A DNA stretch of 64,000 nucleotides from Limosilactobacillus reuteri (GTDB lineage: Bacteria; Bacillota; Bacilli; Lactobacillales; Lactobacillaceae), in the NCBI RefSeq assembly GCF_020784725.1, contig NZ_JAJGTZ010000043.1:1-64000 (forward strand). Reading direction: 5' to 3'. Under the pieces are notes generated by a model that saw only the letters and a list, made by a program, of their open reading frames with translations, was not told the DNA's origin and did not search any database. Numbering within the stretch: the first letter of the stretch is position 1; the number at the start of each line of letters is the position of its first letter. Shown here in pieces: positions 9,206 through 17,199 of this stretch. Made by a program: the position numbers and the translations under genes.

Positions 9206-10498
9206 TTATCCCCTCATTTCTAATACTCTTCCCGGTGGCTCTTTTACTGATAATTGATTAGCCTTTGTCATCATTAGCCAATAAACATTTTGATAATGAT
9301 AATTATTGATTCGTTCCTCTCCCCACCCATCAGTAATAATGATAATTATGCGATTTCGTTTAGTTAGGTGGTGCTGATGGAGATAGTCAAAAATACACTG
9401 AAAACTTGTACCCCCGCCACCAGTTCGTCTAAAATCAAGTTTTTTACCATCACGTAGTTTTTGCTTGGCGGTCACCTGGGCATCAAACGAATAAACGTTA
9501 GCTGTCAGTTTCGTTTTCTTAAGCATCTTTTCAAGCGTCGTTAGTGTTTGAACGAGTTCTTGATCGGTGACTGATCCGGAATTATCAACAAAAATGTCAA
9601 CAGCCGGATCCAATCTCGTAACTTTGCCAGGCAAATCCATTCGTAATGGTTGCCGGCGATTAAAGCGAGCATGCGAATTAACTTGCCCGCGTGTAATTAA
9701 CCCAAACTGATGCCTAAGAACCTGCCGCCAATCGACTATTCTGGTTTGGTGAGCTTTTTGCAACTGTGATTTTACATTTCCTGGCAATAAACCGCGATCT
9801 CGTTGCGGGGTTTGCTTCCAGGAACGATTCAAAATCTGCTTAATATTCGCTAAGCGCACGACCTGATTGCTAACCTGCTGACTTGTCTTAGATTCCTGCC
9901 AACCGTTATGAGTATCGGCTGTTTTAACCTCATCTGCCGTTGCATTTCCTTTTTGTTTGCCACCATTCAATTTAAAACCTGGCTGATGTAATTTTTCTTG
10001 CTGTTCAGCAGGCAGCTGTTCTAATATATTGAGATAATCCTGCGAATCTAATTTTGGCATTAGTTTTTGACGAAGAACTTTCTCCAATTGGCTAAGGGTT
10101 ACTGTTCCTTGGGGCGGCTCAGTTAAATACTGGTTTACCGCTACATCGGTTGCAATCTGGACTAAATCTGGATGAGGATAAGAAGCATAGCGTAATGGAT
10201 GCATCCAGATAAGATGAAGGGCTTCATGTTCTAATAAGCTTTGAAGTTCATCATTACGAACGTGCGCTAACTTTTCTGGATTAATAACCAGTACAAGGCG
10301 ATTGTCTTCCCACCTCAATCCCATCATTGCAGGTAACTGTAAATCATTCTCTCGTGGAAGCTGTAATAACACTTCTCCGAAAAGTCGTTGTTTTTGGAGG
10401 ATGCTAATAATTGCCTCCTTAATCCGTTGCGCGGACGTTACATGGCTATTATCTCCACCTTTTTGTCGTAACCGTGTCAGAATGTCACCTAAACTCAT
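9206..10498 (-). CDS. DUF2201 protein: HExxH metallopeptidase-like domain plus VWA-like domain
   Basis: 430 residues. The N-terminal part carries an HExxH zinc motif near residue 91 (LLEHEALHLIWMHP). The C-terminal part carries a MIDAS-like DxSxS (DIFVDNSGSV, about residue 304) and a GGGGTSF loop, as in VWA-like DUF2201 proteins. Its ATG overlaps the stop of the upstream AAA ATPase gene (ATGA). MoxR-type AAA proteins and VWA proteins work in pairs as chaperone-like or metal-insertion machines, so the two products probably form one complex. The substrate is unknown. Confidence 0.9.
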   Translation of the reverse strand: MSLGDILTRLRQKGGDNSHVTSAQRIKEAIISILQKQRLFGEVLLQLPRENDLQLPAMMGLRWEDNRLVLVINPEKLAHVRNDELQSLLEHEALHLIWMHPLRYASYPHPDLVQIATDVAVNQYLTEPPQGTVTLSQLEKVLRQKLMPKLDSQDYLNILEQLPAEQQEKLHQPGFKLNGGKQKGNATADEVKTADTHNGWQESKTSQQVSNQVVRLANIKQILNRSWKQTPQRDRGLLPGNVKSQLQKAHQTRIVDWRQVLRHQFGLITRGQVNSHARFNRRQPLRMDLPGKVTRLDPAVDIFVDNSGSVTDQELVQTLTTLEKMLKKTKLTANVYSFDAQVTAKQKLRDGKKLDFRRTGGGGTSFQCIFDYLHQHHLTKRNRIIIIITDGWGEERINNYHYQNVYWLMMTKANQLSVKEPPGRVLEMRG

Positions 10499-11640
10499 CG
10501 ATTATCACCACGCGTCGCAACCTCCGCGAAATATTGATAAAGTTGCGCTACAGAGCCTTGGGGATGTTTGATGGCTTGCTCATACATTACTTGCAAGAGA
10601 TCGATAAAATCTTCACCAACTGTTTGAACAATCGCATACTGACCATCCTCACTAACTAATTGGAGATACTTAATAAATAGAGCTGCCTCTTCTTCAGATG
10701 CCAACTTAGGACTTAGCCATGACCGTAATACTTGAATTTTGGTTGCTTCATCAGCATTTTCAAACTGTTTCTTGCCATCTTTAGCGTCTTTCAGGGCCGC
10801 TACGGTAAGCTCTTGACCCTGTGCAAGGACAAACTGAGCAAAGGCCACCCCTACTTCGTCACCTAAGTCACCACTAAAGATATCAGCAGCAAGTTCTTTT
10901 TGCATTTTCTGATCTAACGCCTGTAATTGGTCAAGATTGCGGGAAACCCTTTCCCAAGCACGTGGCGTGGGAGCTAAATCTTCATTATTCGGATCAATAA
11001 CTAATAACTGTTCAGGGTATTGTGTAAGGTAGGCGGAAACAAGGTCATTAATTCCAGCGACCTTGGCCCATTTTAACCATTCAGTCGTCGAACTCGTCAT
11101 CACTAACCGAACTGTCCGATCTTTAATTGCAGCATCCCCAGTCGCGACACCATATTCACGATCAGTAAAGCCGGTCATCGTAGAATCAGGATTCTCCGCA
11201 ATAATGATCCGCACTGTGGAAGGTAACCGCAAAGAATTAATCTTTCGTTGAAGGACCAGGTTCATTAATTCACTTTGAACAGCTTGCGTTCCGCGATTAA
11301 ATTCATCTAAAAACCAAATAATTGATTGATTAGGATGGGCCTCGGCATACTTAATAATGCTGATCAAAGTTTCAGAGTAACCAAATTGCACATTTGCAAG
11401 GCGACCATAATTTTTCGTTTCAACAAAGGATTCACTGGTCAAAGGAGGAACCGGAATTGCAAGGTCTCCCTTTTCACTTAAGCTGACAACCGTAGTAAAT
11501 AATGCCGCATTCAGATTAGCAGCAATTTCACGAACTAAAGCAGATTTGCCGATTCCCGCATCCCCAACAATATTCGGAACATTACCCGCATCAAGAACAA
11601 CAGGAACTGCCGTTAATAGTTGTTGATAAGTTAGCGCCAT
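10495..11640 (-). CDS. MoxR-like AAA+ ATPase
   Basis: 381 residues. Walker A is GDAGIGKS (26-33). Walker B is in IIWFLDEFNRG (about residue 112), followed by the typical QSELMNLVLQRKI and IIAENPD stretches of MoxR-type AAA ATPases. A C-terminal helical lid follows. It is the first gene of an operon with the VWA/metallopeptidase protein and a 97-residue protein. It probably uses ATP to remodel a target protein with its VWA partner. No target gene is evident in the operon; the glycosylase upstream is separated by only three bases and may share the transcript. Confidence 0.9.
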   Translation of the reverse strand: MALTYQQLLTAVPVVLDAGNVPNIVGDAGIGKSALVREIAANLNAALFTTVVSLSEKGDLAIPVPPLTSESFVETKNYGRLANVQFGYSETLISIIKYAEAHPNQSIIWFLDEFNRGTQAVQSELMNLVLQRKINSLRLPSTVRIIIAENPDSTMTGFTDREYGVATGDAAIKDRTVRLVMTSSTTEWLKWAKVAGINDLVSAYLTQYPEQLLVIDPNNEDLAPTPRAWERVSRNLDQLQALDQKMQKELAADIFSGDLGDEVGVAFAQFVLAQGQELTVAALKDAKDGKKQFENADEATKIQVLRSWLSPKLASEEEAALFIKYLQLVSEDGQYAIVQTVGEDFIDLLQVMYEQAIKHPQGSVAQLYQYFAEVATRGDNR

Positions 11641-11643
11641 TAT

Positions 11644-12276
11644 TTACCCCTTCCAACCATGACATTCCAGATCCATATCTTGTTTTTTCACGTTTGATAC
11701 ATAGGGATTGCCTTTTACATAAAAGCGGCGTGGACTTAACCCATCCTTTCCCTTCAAATTAACTCCAATCCGCGCAGAAATAGCGATTTCTCCAGGAATT
11801 TTATAATTATGTAAATCAACCGTTAGTGGACTTGTTTCCATAGGCTGCCCATCTAAATCCCGTGAATGAATTCCGAGAGCTTGTACTAATTTACCGGGAC
11901 CGTTAGTAATATTTACCCCTGACATGTGCCGATTTTCGATCATTTTATCGATGTTTAGCGCCGGTTCTATTCCGCGAAGTAAAATTCCTTGAGGTTCTTC
12001 TGCATCCTGAACCACAATATCAAAACAATAATGTCCACGGATTTGGTATAGGTAAATATTCCCGGGCATCCCATACAAAGATTCCGAGTAGCCAGTGCGT
12101 CGTCCGTTAAAAGCATGCGATGCAGAATCTTTTTCTCCTAAATATGCTTCTGTTTCAACAATATAACCGCCAATAATCCCATTTTCAGTTTGGTATTTTA
12201 CTAATTTTCCTAAAAGATCCTTCGCAATTTCGACTGTGGGCCGTCCAGTAAAAAATTGTTGATATTTTGTTAGCAT
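11644..12276 (-). CDS. 3-methyladenine DNA glycosylase (AAG/MPG family)
   Basis: 210 residues from the ATG at 12276, which is preceded by TAGGAGG at the right distance; the frame extends 12 codons upstream without a better site. The catalytic glutamate lies in YIVETEAYLG, followed by SHAFNGRRTGYSESLYGMPG and YCFDIV, the family's DNA-intercalation and base pocket regions. It removes alkylated purines in base excision repair. It lies immediately before the AAA/VWA operon on the same strand and may be cotranscribed with it. Secure family call. Confidence 0.95.
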   Translation of the reverse strand: MLTKYQQFFTGRPTVEIAKDLLGKLVKYQTENGIIGGYIVETEAYLGEKDSASHAFNGRRTGYSESLYGMPGNIYLYQIRGHYCFDIVVQDAEEPQGILLRGIEPALNIDKMIENRHMSGVNITNGPGKLVQALGIHSRDLDGQPMETSPLTVDLHNYKIPGEIAISARIGVNLKGKDGLSPRRFYVKGNPYVSNVKKQDMDLECHGWKG

Positions 12277-12335
12277 ATTTATTTTCCTCCTAAAAAGAAC
12301 TATCCTAAACATAACACTAATTAAAGGGGATCGGC

Positions 12336-12716
12336 ATGATGGAACTGAAAATTGAACGAATCTATACTAAACCGGTTGATTTAGATGGTTATCGTATCCT
12401 CGTTGACCGCATTTGGCCACGCGGGATTTCAAAAGAAAATGCACATCTTAATAAGTGGCTCAAAGAAGTCGGACCCAGTACCGAACTTCGGAAATGGTTT
12501 GGTCATGATGTCGCTCGCTATCCAGAATTCAAAGAGCGTTATCTAGCAGAATTAACCAATAATCCTGTTTACTATAATTCATTAAAGGCAATTGTCCAAA
12601 GTCAGTTGCCGAGTCAGAACGTCATTCTCCTTTATGGGGCAAAAGATGAAGAACATAATCAAGCAGTTATTCTTGCTGATAAACTCCGAAAAGATTTACA
12701 ACTCGCTATAAAATAA
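12336..12716 (+). CDS. DUF488 family protein
   Basis: 126 residues with AAAGGGG before two consecutive ATG codons (12336, 12339). The family pattern is clear: RIYTKPVDLDGYRILVDRIWPRG, then WFGHDVARYPEFKERY (each quoted in part). DUF488 proteins are small soluble proteins of unknown biochemical role, proposed in some databases to act on heme or DNA-related substrates; nothing here settles this. It is divergent from the DNA glycosylase gene with a 59-bp shared upstream region. Confidence 0.88.
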   Translation: MMELKIERIYTKPVDLDGYRILVDRIWPRGISKENAHLNKWLKEVGPSTELRKWFGHDVARYPEFKERYLAELTNNPVYYNSLKAIVQSQLPSQNVILLYGAKDEEHNQAVILADKLRKDLQLAIK

Positions 12717-13010
12717 TATAAATCAATAATTTTGTATTTTTTAGGAATAATTTGTTTTATAATAATACATGAGGATTTTATTCATAATTCTCTAGTACCC
12801 ATTGTTTCACTGACTTAGTTATATAAATTTCCTTTGTAAGGTATCAATACCCAAGGATCTTTACAAACTTTTTAGTGACTTTTTCTAATCGTGCAATTAG
12901 AATTACGGGTATCAATAATCCCCTAGTTTCATTTTGAAACAATTATCTGATAAGGTGGGAGTCTATCGTTGAAGTGGTGGGTAGACCCCTGCTTTACATT
13001 TTTAAATCAA
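12717..13010. other. Intergenic stretch with hairpins, possible mobile-element remnant
   Basis: No gene was found. GTTTC/GAAAC forms a hairpin at 12926-12940. GGGAGTCTA pairs with TAGACCCC around a loop at 12957-12989, with one bulged A, followed by CTGCTTTA. The GC-rich block at 12950-12990 contrasts with the AT-rich surroundings. It resembles the structured right ends that follow tnpB-type genes, but no tnpB is present, so this remains a guess. Confidence 0.35.
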
Positions 13011-13184
13011 TTATTTATCAGCCCAACTACGACCATCAAGTTCACCAGCGGCATTGATTAGGCGTTGTGCTTGTTTAAGCATTAACTGATCTAATGCCCG
13101 GTAAAAAGCTTGATCTTCATATGTTGGGCTATTTTTCATTAATTTTGTTAGTTCTTCGTGTGCCCATTGTTGATTCTCATCCAT
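13011..13184 (-). CDS. Small hypothetical protein (57 aa)
   Basis: The ATG at 13184 lies two bases after the stop of the upstream oxidoreductase gene. The product is 57 residues, starts MDENQQWAHEEL and ends GRSWADK. It is soluble, acidic and helical in composition, with no membrane segment. Tight spacing behind the oxidoreductase and normal codon use support a real gene in the same transcript. No function recognised. Confidence 0.65.
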   Translation of the reverse strand: MDENQQWAHEELTKLMKNSPTYEDQAFYRALDQLMLKQAQRLINAAGELDGRSWADK

Positions 13185-13186
13185 TT

Positions 13187-13870
13187 TTAGTCATCCTCTT
13201 TTTCTCGTAGCCAGCCGATAGAAGTGTGTAAATCATCCAGTTCTTCTTGTTGATCTTGTAAAAGTGATAACAATTGTTCTAATTTAGCTTGTTGAAAGGG
13301 ATCTAACTCGCGAGCAATTTTGGCGTTAAGGCGAGCGATAAACCATTGTGTCTGGTCACTAAAATGCAAGAATTTATCTAAGGTCAAATATTGCTGATAG
13401 TGGATAAATAATGACTGGCGCTCTTCTTCACCCTGTTGGGCAAATTGATAAATCGGCAATGGTGGTAAATACTTCATCTCCATCGCGTGTGCTAAAGCCT
13501 GATATGGTCGTAAAATTTCAGCAATTGTATATCTTTGACTGGCGCCCGGTTGAAAGGCAGAGGCGGAATGAGCAACCGTCGTGACAATCCCCAATTCACG
13601 GCTCTTTAGCAAATGACTACTTGTAAGTTGTGAATTCCATACCTCATCAAGCCATTGCTTTAAGATCGCTGGCGCACTATACCAATACAGCGGAAATTGA
13701 AAAATTATTCGAGTTGCCGATTTTAACAATTCCTGCTCTCGAGAAATATCAAAAGGTGTTTTTAGTTCATGCCACAGAACGTTATTTTCATCATCAGCGG
13801 CTGCCTTTAAAAACGATTCAGTTGCTGAATTCGCAAGTTGAGGATGAGCCACTATCACTAGTGTTTTCAT
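13187..13870 (-). CDS. NAD(P)H-dependent flavin oxidoreductase, flavodoxin-like fold
   Basis: 227 residues from the ATG at 13870 (GGAG 8 bases upstream). The N-terminal flavodoxin-like fold shows MKTLVIVAHPQLANSATE and the FMN/FAD-site segment FQFPLYWYSAPAILKQWLDEVW (quoted in part), typical of MdaB/KefF/YwrO-like quinone reductases. The last 75 residues are a Gln/Glu/Leu-rich helical extension beyond the usual domain, possibly a dimerisation arm. It starts within bases of the 106-residue unknown gene upstream and is followed by the 57-residue gene, so all three are probably one operon. Confidence 0.88.
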   Translation of the reverse strand: MKTLVIVAHPQLANSATESFLKAAADDENNVLWHELKTPFDISREQELLKSATRIIFQFPLYWYSAPAILKQWLDEVWNSQLTSSHLLKSRELGIVTTVAHSASAFQPGASQRYTIAEILRPYQALAHAMEMKYLPPLPIYQFAQQGEEERQSLFIHYQQYLTLDKFLHFSDQTQWFIARLNAKIARELDPFQQAKLEQLLSLLQDQQEELDDLHTSIGWLREKEDD

Positions 13871-13875
13871 CAATT

Positions 13876-14196
13876 TCACTCCTTTAATTCTGCAAGGCCT
13901 TGTTTCAGTACATCTTCTGTAACATCGACAGTTAAAAATCGTTGCAGAGGAGTTTCACTATGACGATCCTTAAAAGCCATTGGTTCGGCTTTTAGAATTA
14001 AAACAGTCAAGTTATTTTCTGTCAGCATTAACTGACCTGGATGATTAAATTTCCCCTTAGTATGTTTTCCAGTCCGCCAAGTATGTAATTTTGCCTCACC
14101 ATTTTGGTCAAACTTTAACTGGTACTTTCCACTAGCATCTGTTTCGACGGGAATCCCAGTAAACTTTTGAACATCATACTTATCTTTTTTACTCAT
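13876..14196 (-). CDS. Hypothetical soluble protein (106 aa)
   Basis: 106 residues, basic at the start and beta-rich in composition (KYQLKFDQNGEAKLHTWRTG, then LMLTENNLTVLILKAEPMAF, each in part). No signal peptide and no known domain recognised. Its TGA at 13876 lies five bases before the oxidoreductase ATG and its ribosome site overlaps the stop, so the two genes are coupled. It lies 12 bp after the broken lipoprotein gene. Function unknown. Confidence 0.75.
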   Translation of the reverse strand: MSKKDKYDVQKFTGIPVETDASGKYQLKFDQNGEAKLHTWRTGKHTKGKFNHPGQLMLTENNLTVLILKAEPMAFKDRHSETPLQRFLTVDVTEDVLKQGLAELKE

Positions 14197-14208
14197 AATA
14201 TATCCTTC

Positions 14209-14884
14209 TTAGTAATTATTCATCAAATTCGTAACAGTAGTATGCGTAGTAGTCATTAGTGCCTCTGTCACACTTTGATTTTCAGTTGATGCAATCATTT
14301 TAATGGTGACATCATTGTCTTTACATCTAAAAGTCGAATCACTCTTAGTCGTTACATATTGGTAATCAGCAACTTCACCATAACCATAGTATGTTCCGTA
14401 ATACATTTCACCATTTTGAATCCCATTATTAAACCAATCAGAGTTCTTTAACAATGCAACTAATGTTCCGAGTTGCTGGATAGTTAATCCAACCTTATCT
14501 GTCGGAAGTTAATTTAATAGTATATAAAATTTTGGCGCCCTTAGGATAAGTCTTAGCAGAAGGTCCCTCTCCCCAAGGCACTACTTCTTTATCATAAATC
14601 TTAACCGTTGCTCCCTGATCATTGTTTTCCATATCAGCAGAATAATCGTAATCATTTGCTCCTGGCATATGCGCATCACGATAATACAACACGAGAGCAG
14701 CAGTTTGCTCAGACGTTAATCGTTCAGCGTTTAGTGCTGCATCATCCCTTGTTTGTTGTGTACTTGATAAAGAACTAGTCATACTACTAGTTGATGATCT
14801 ATTAGTACTTGAGGATGTTCTTCCACAAGCTACCATGACTAGCATCGTCAATGAAAGCATCAAAATTAGTGCTATTTTTCTTAT
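14209..14884 (-). pseudogene. Lipoprotein gene broken by a frameshift and possibly a lost start codon
   Basis: Two frames join into one lipoprotein-like protein. The upstream part has a signal region and lipobox (MLVMVACG), then a Ser/Thr-rich linker and LTSEQTAALVLYYRD. It stops at 14495. The frame offset by one base continues directly with PTDKVGLTIQQLGTLVALLKN (quoted in part) to 14209. One extra base near 14500 explains this. At the 5' end, AGGGAGT at 14892-14898 is spaced 7 bases before ATA (14884-14882) followed by Arg-Lys-Ile, where ATG would be expected. Two lesions support decay, unless one is a sequencing error. Confidence 0.75.
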
Positions 14885-14988
14885 AAAGATACTCCCTGCA
14901 GAGCTTATATTTAAATCTTCATTATACCTTAATCTGTAGGAGTTACCTAAAAAGCCTCCATAATTGATTTGGAGACTTCCTTCTCATT

Positions 14989-15960
14989 TTATTCAGCAAA
15001 ATAATCCTTAATTTCGTTGGCTGACAGGTCAAACTTTTCTTTTATTTCTTTCTTGATTGTTGTTTCATCAATATTCAGCTCTCTCATTGCCAAAATAGAT
15101 GTTTTAATTATTGTCTGCTGATTTTCGTGTAGTTTTTGTTCTCTTTCTTGAATTAGCTGTTCTTTTTCTTTGAGTCGATCCTGGCTTTCTTTAATTTCAC
15201 GTTTGCTTTCTAGGAGCTCACGTTTTCCTTCTAGGAGTTCAAGTTTGCCATCCCGTATTTTACGTTCACCCTCACGAATCTTTTTCTCGCGCATTTCTTG
15301 ATCCATTTCATATACTGAACGTCGCATATATTCCGACCTCCATTTCCGATTCCGCTTTACAACTGCTATTCTCTCCTTTAATTTTACGACAAGCGGATCG
15401 GTCGCTTCAACTTTTCGTTGGGCAATCATATCTAAAAACGCCTGCATCTTAGGATCAACATCGTGGCGTAAGGAAGGAACGTTAAATAAGATATCGGTTT
15501 GTCCATCTTCTATAATTTGTTCGGGAATTTCATCAATATGCTTATGTAATACATAACGTTGCTGGCCAAGCTGGAATGGGTCAAAATTACAGAAGAAAAT
15601 CACATAGGAATCATCAGCTTGTTCATATGGCTGTCCTTTATCATAAGCCTCCATTGAGCTGGCAGTTTGATAATAACGAATTCGTTTAGCGATATTGTGG
15701 TGGTCAGCTACTTGCATCTCAATATCATAATGGTTACCTTGTTCGTCGGTCGTATAGATGTCAAAACGCACTGCCTTAGCATCAGGAGCGACAGCAAACT
15801 CTTGCTGGTTATTAGGCAACTTAATCTTTTTAATATGCAAGTCGGGCAAGATCCGACGTAAAACTTCTAAACAAATATCATAATCAAGCATCACTTTGTT
15901 GAAGATATAGTCATCGGCTAAGCCCGCCATCTCCCACTTTTTGCGCAAGAATTCATTCAT
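14989..15960 (-). CDS. Rpn-family PD-(D/E)XK nuclease with heptad-repeat tail
   Basis: 323 residues. The start (LADDYIFNKVM) and the catalytic core D67 ... E81-M-Q83 with RIRYYQ (94-98) mark the Rpn / PDDEXK transposase-like family, whose members promote RecA-independent recombination or act in defence. Residues 227-282 contain eight consecutive seven-residue units of the form KIREGER, KIRDGKL, ELLEGKR, predicting a long charged coiled coil. Such repeats vary in number among strains in this family. It stands alone with an upstream gap and is probably a mobile or selfish-type gene. Confidence 0.88.
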   Translation of the reverse strand: MNEFLRKKWEMAGLADDYIFNKVMLDYDICLEVLRRILPDLHIKKIKLPNNQQEFAVAPDAKAVRFDIYTTDEQGNHYDIEMQVADHHNIAKRIRYYQTASSMEAYDKGQPYEQADDSYVIFFCNFDPFQLGQQRYVLHKHIDEIPEQIIEDGQTDILFNVPSLRHDVDPKMQAFLDMIAQRKVEATDPLVVKLKERIAVVKRNRKWRSEYMRRSVYEMDQEMREKKIREGERKIRDGKLELLEGKRELLESKREIKESQDRLKEKEQLIQEREQKLHENQQTIIKTSILAMRELNIDETTIKKEIKEKFDLSANEIKDYFAE

Positions 15961-16186
15961 CCTTATATCCCCCTGTTAAATAGTTCTATAAAGATATATA
16001 CGTAAAAAGCGGTAATCTGCACTTTTTTACTCAATATTTTTCCAATGTATCATTAATGCATATTAATAATGCTTTATCTTTTGGCTATGGATAAGATTCG
16101 ACTATAATAGATAGTGAAAAGTAAATCTTCTTTATTAGGTATTATCTATGGTATGTGTAGATAGGATGTTGAAAGGAAGTAATACT

Positions 16187-16471
16187 ATGTTCGACGTTAT
16201 CTTTTGGATTCTTGCAATCTGGTTTGTAGTAAACGTTGTATGGATGTGGTTTGCCCTTAACAATCAAATTCTACAAAAGACATTCGCATGGATTAATGTA
16301 TGTGCTATCGTAATTGGTTTTTGGGTATACTACGGCATGACACACGACGGCAACGTACTTAATGGCTGGTTCCTTACGATGAATTGGGTCAACATTGCAA
16401 TTGCTGCTATCCAATTCTACTTTGGTTATCGTGAAAATAACGTTACCCACAACGGTCACACAACCGCATGA
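16187..16471 (+). CDS. Small three-helix membrane protein (94 aa)
   Basis: The ATG at 16187 has GAAAGGAAG upstream; the frame reads through 13 codons further but without a ribosome site. The product has three hydrophobic segments (about 3-23, 29-47 and 56-80) rich in tryptophan, and a polar tail. Family not recognised. It is monocistronic and followed by a clear terminator. It faces the Rpn gene divergently. Confidence 0.78.
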   Translation: MFDVIFWILAIWFVVNVVWMWFALNNQILQKTFAWINVCAIVIGFWVYYGMTHDGNVLNGWFLTMNWVNIAIAAIQFYFGYRENNVTHNGHTTA

Positions 16472-16491
16472 TTGGTTTACTTTTCAATTAC

Positions 16492-16523
16492 AGAGCTATG
16501 GCTTAGGGTCATGGTTCTTTTTT
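16492..16523 (+). terminator. Terminator after the 94-aa membrane protein
   Basis: AGAGCTATGG (16492-16501) pairs with the TCATGGTTCT arm, including several G-U pairs, and a run of six T follows. Confidence 0.7.
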
Positions 16524-16526
16524 AGT

Positions 16527-16567
16527 TAAAAAATCCGGTGACGACATCAATGCCCTCACCGGATTTA
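16527..16567 (-). terminator. Terminator of the surface-protein operon
   Basis: On the minus strand, TAAATCCGGTGA pairs with TCACCGGATTT and is followed by a T-run. It lies four bases past the stop of the 204-residue gene. Confidence 0.8.
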
Positions 16568-16570
16568 GTT

Positions 16571-17185
16571 TTATTCTTTATTATTACCCACTGCGTTCAA
16601 GGCAGCTTCAGTTAACTTGACCGCATTATCATCGTGTTCTTGCTTACCTTTAGCAATCACAGAATCTAAATGGACTTCGGGCTTGTCCAAAAACTTATCA
16701 TCAGAATAAACATATACTAACTTTTCTTGTGCGTTATATATTCTAATTTTCCAGCCATCTCCAAAATCGTTAACAAACTTTTTATCAGAAGCAATCGTAT
16801 CGCAAACTGGTTCTACCTCATCGCCTGTAACGATTAGGTTTCCCTCACCATCTTCATGACGGGTTGGATCACCAAACATTCGCGTAATTACAGAAATATT
16901 ATCCTCAATATACGCGTTAATATTTGATTTAAGTTGGTTGCTCAGTTCCTCATTCATTTGCAGATCTAATACTTTTTTATGAGCATTGACACCAGCAATC
17001 TGAAACTTACTAAAAAGCCCCTTCATTGATGGCGTCTTCTTACATGCTTTAGAAATTTCATCCGCAGCTTGCTCATCACGATGCTGTTCATAAATATGAT
17101 GACTTACCATAATTCCTATTACAAGACAAACTATTGCTAATACTACAACCAATAACTTCCTATTATTTTTAACAAAACTTCCCAT
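16571..17185 (-). CDS. Membrane-anchored partner protein of the LPQTG operon
   Basis: 204 residues. Lys-rich start, one hydrophobic anchor (about 10-28), then an outside domain with two cysteines (C48 and one near 127) that could form a disulfide. The segment ITRMFGDPTRHEDGEG and the Lys/Glu-rich tail are not recognised. It starts 14 bp after the LPQTG protein gene and ends at the operon terminator, so it most likely works with that surface protein. Function unknown. Confidence 0.75.
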   Translation of the reverse strand: MGSFVKNNRKLLVVVLAIVCLVIGIMVSHHIYEQHRDEQAADEISKACKKTPSMKGLFSKFQIAGVNAHKKVLDLQMNEELSNQLKSNINAYIEDNISVITRMFGDPTRHEDGEGNLIVTGDEVEPVCDTIASDKKFVNDFGDGWKIRIYNAQEKLVYVYSDDKFLDKPEVHLDSVIAKGKQEHDDNAVKLTEAALNAVGNNKE

Positions 17186-17199
17186 CTAATCTCATCTTT

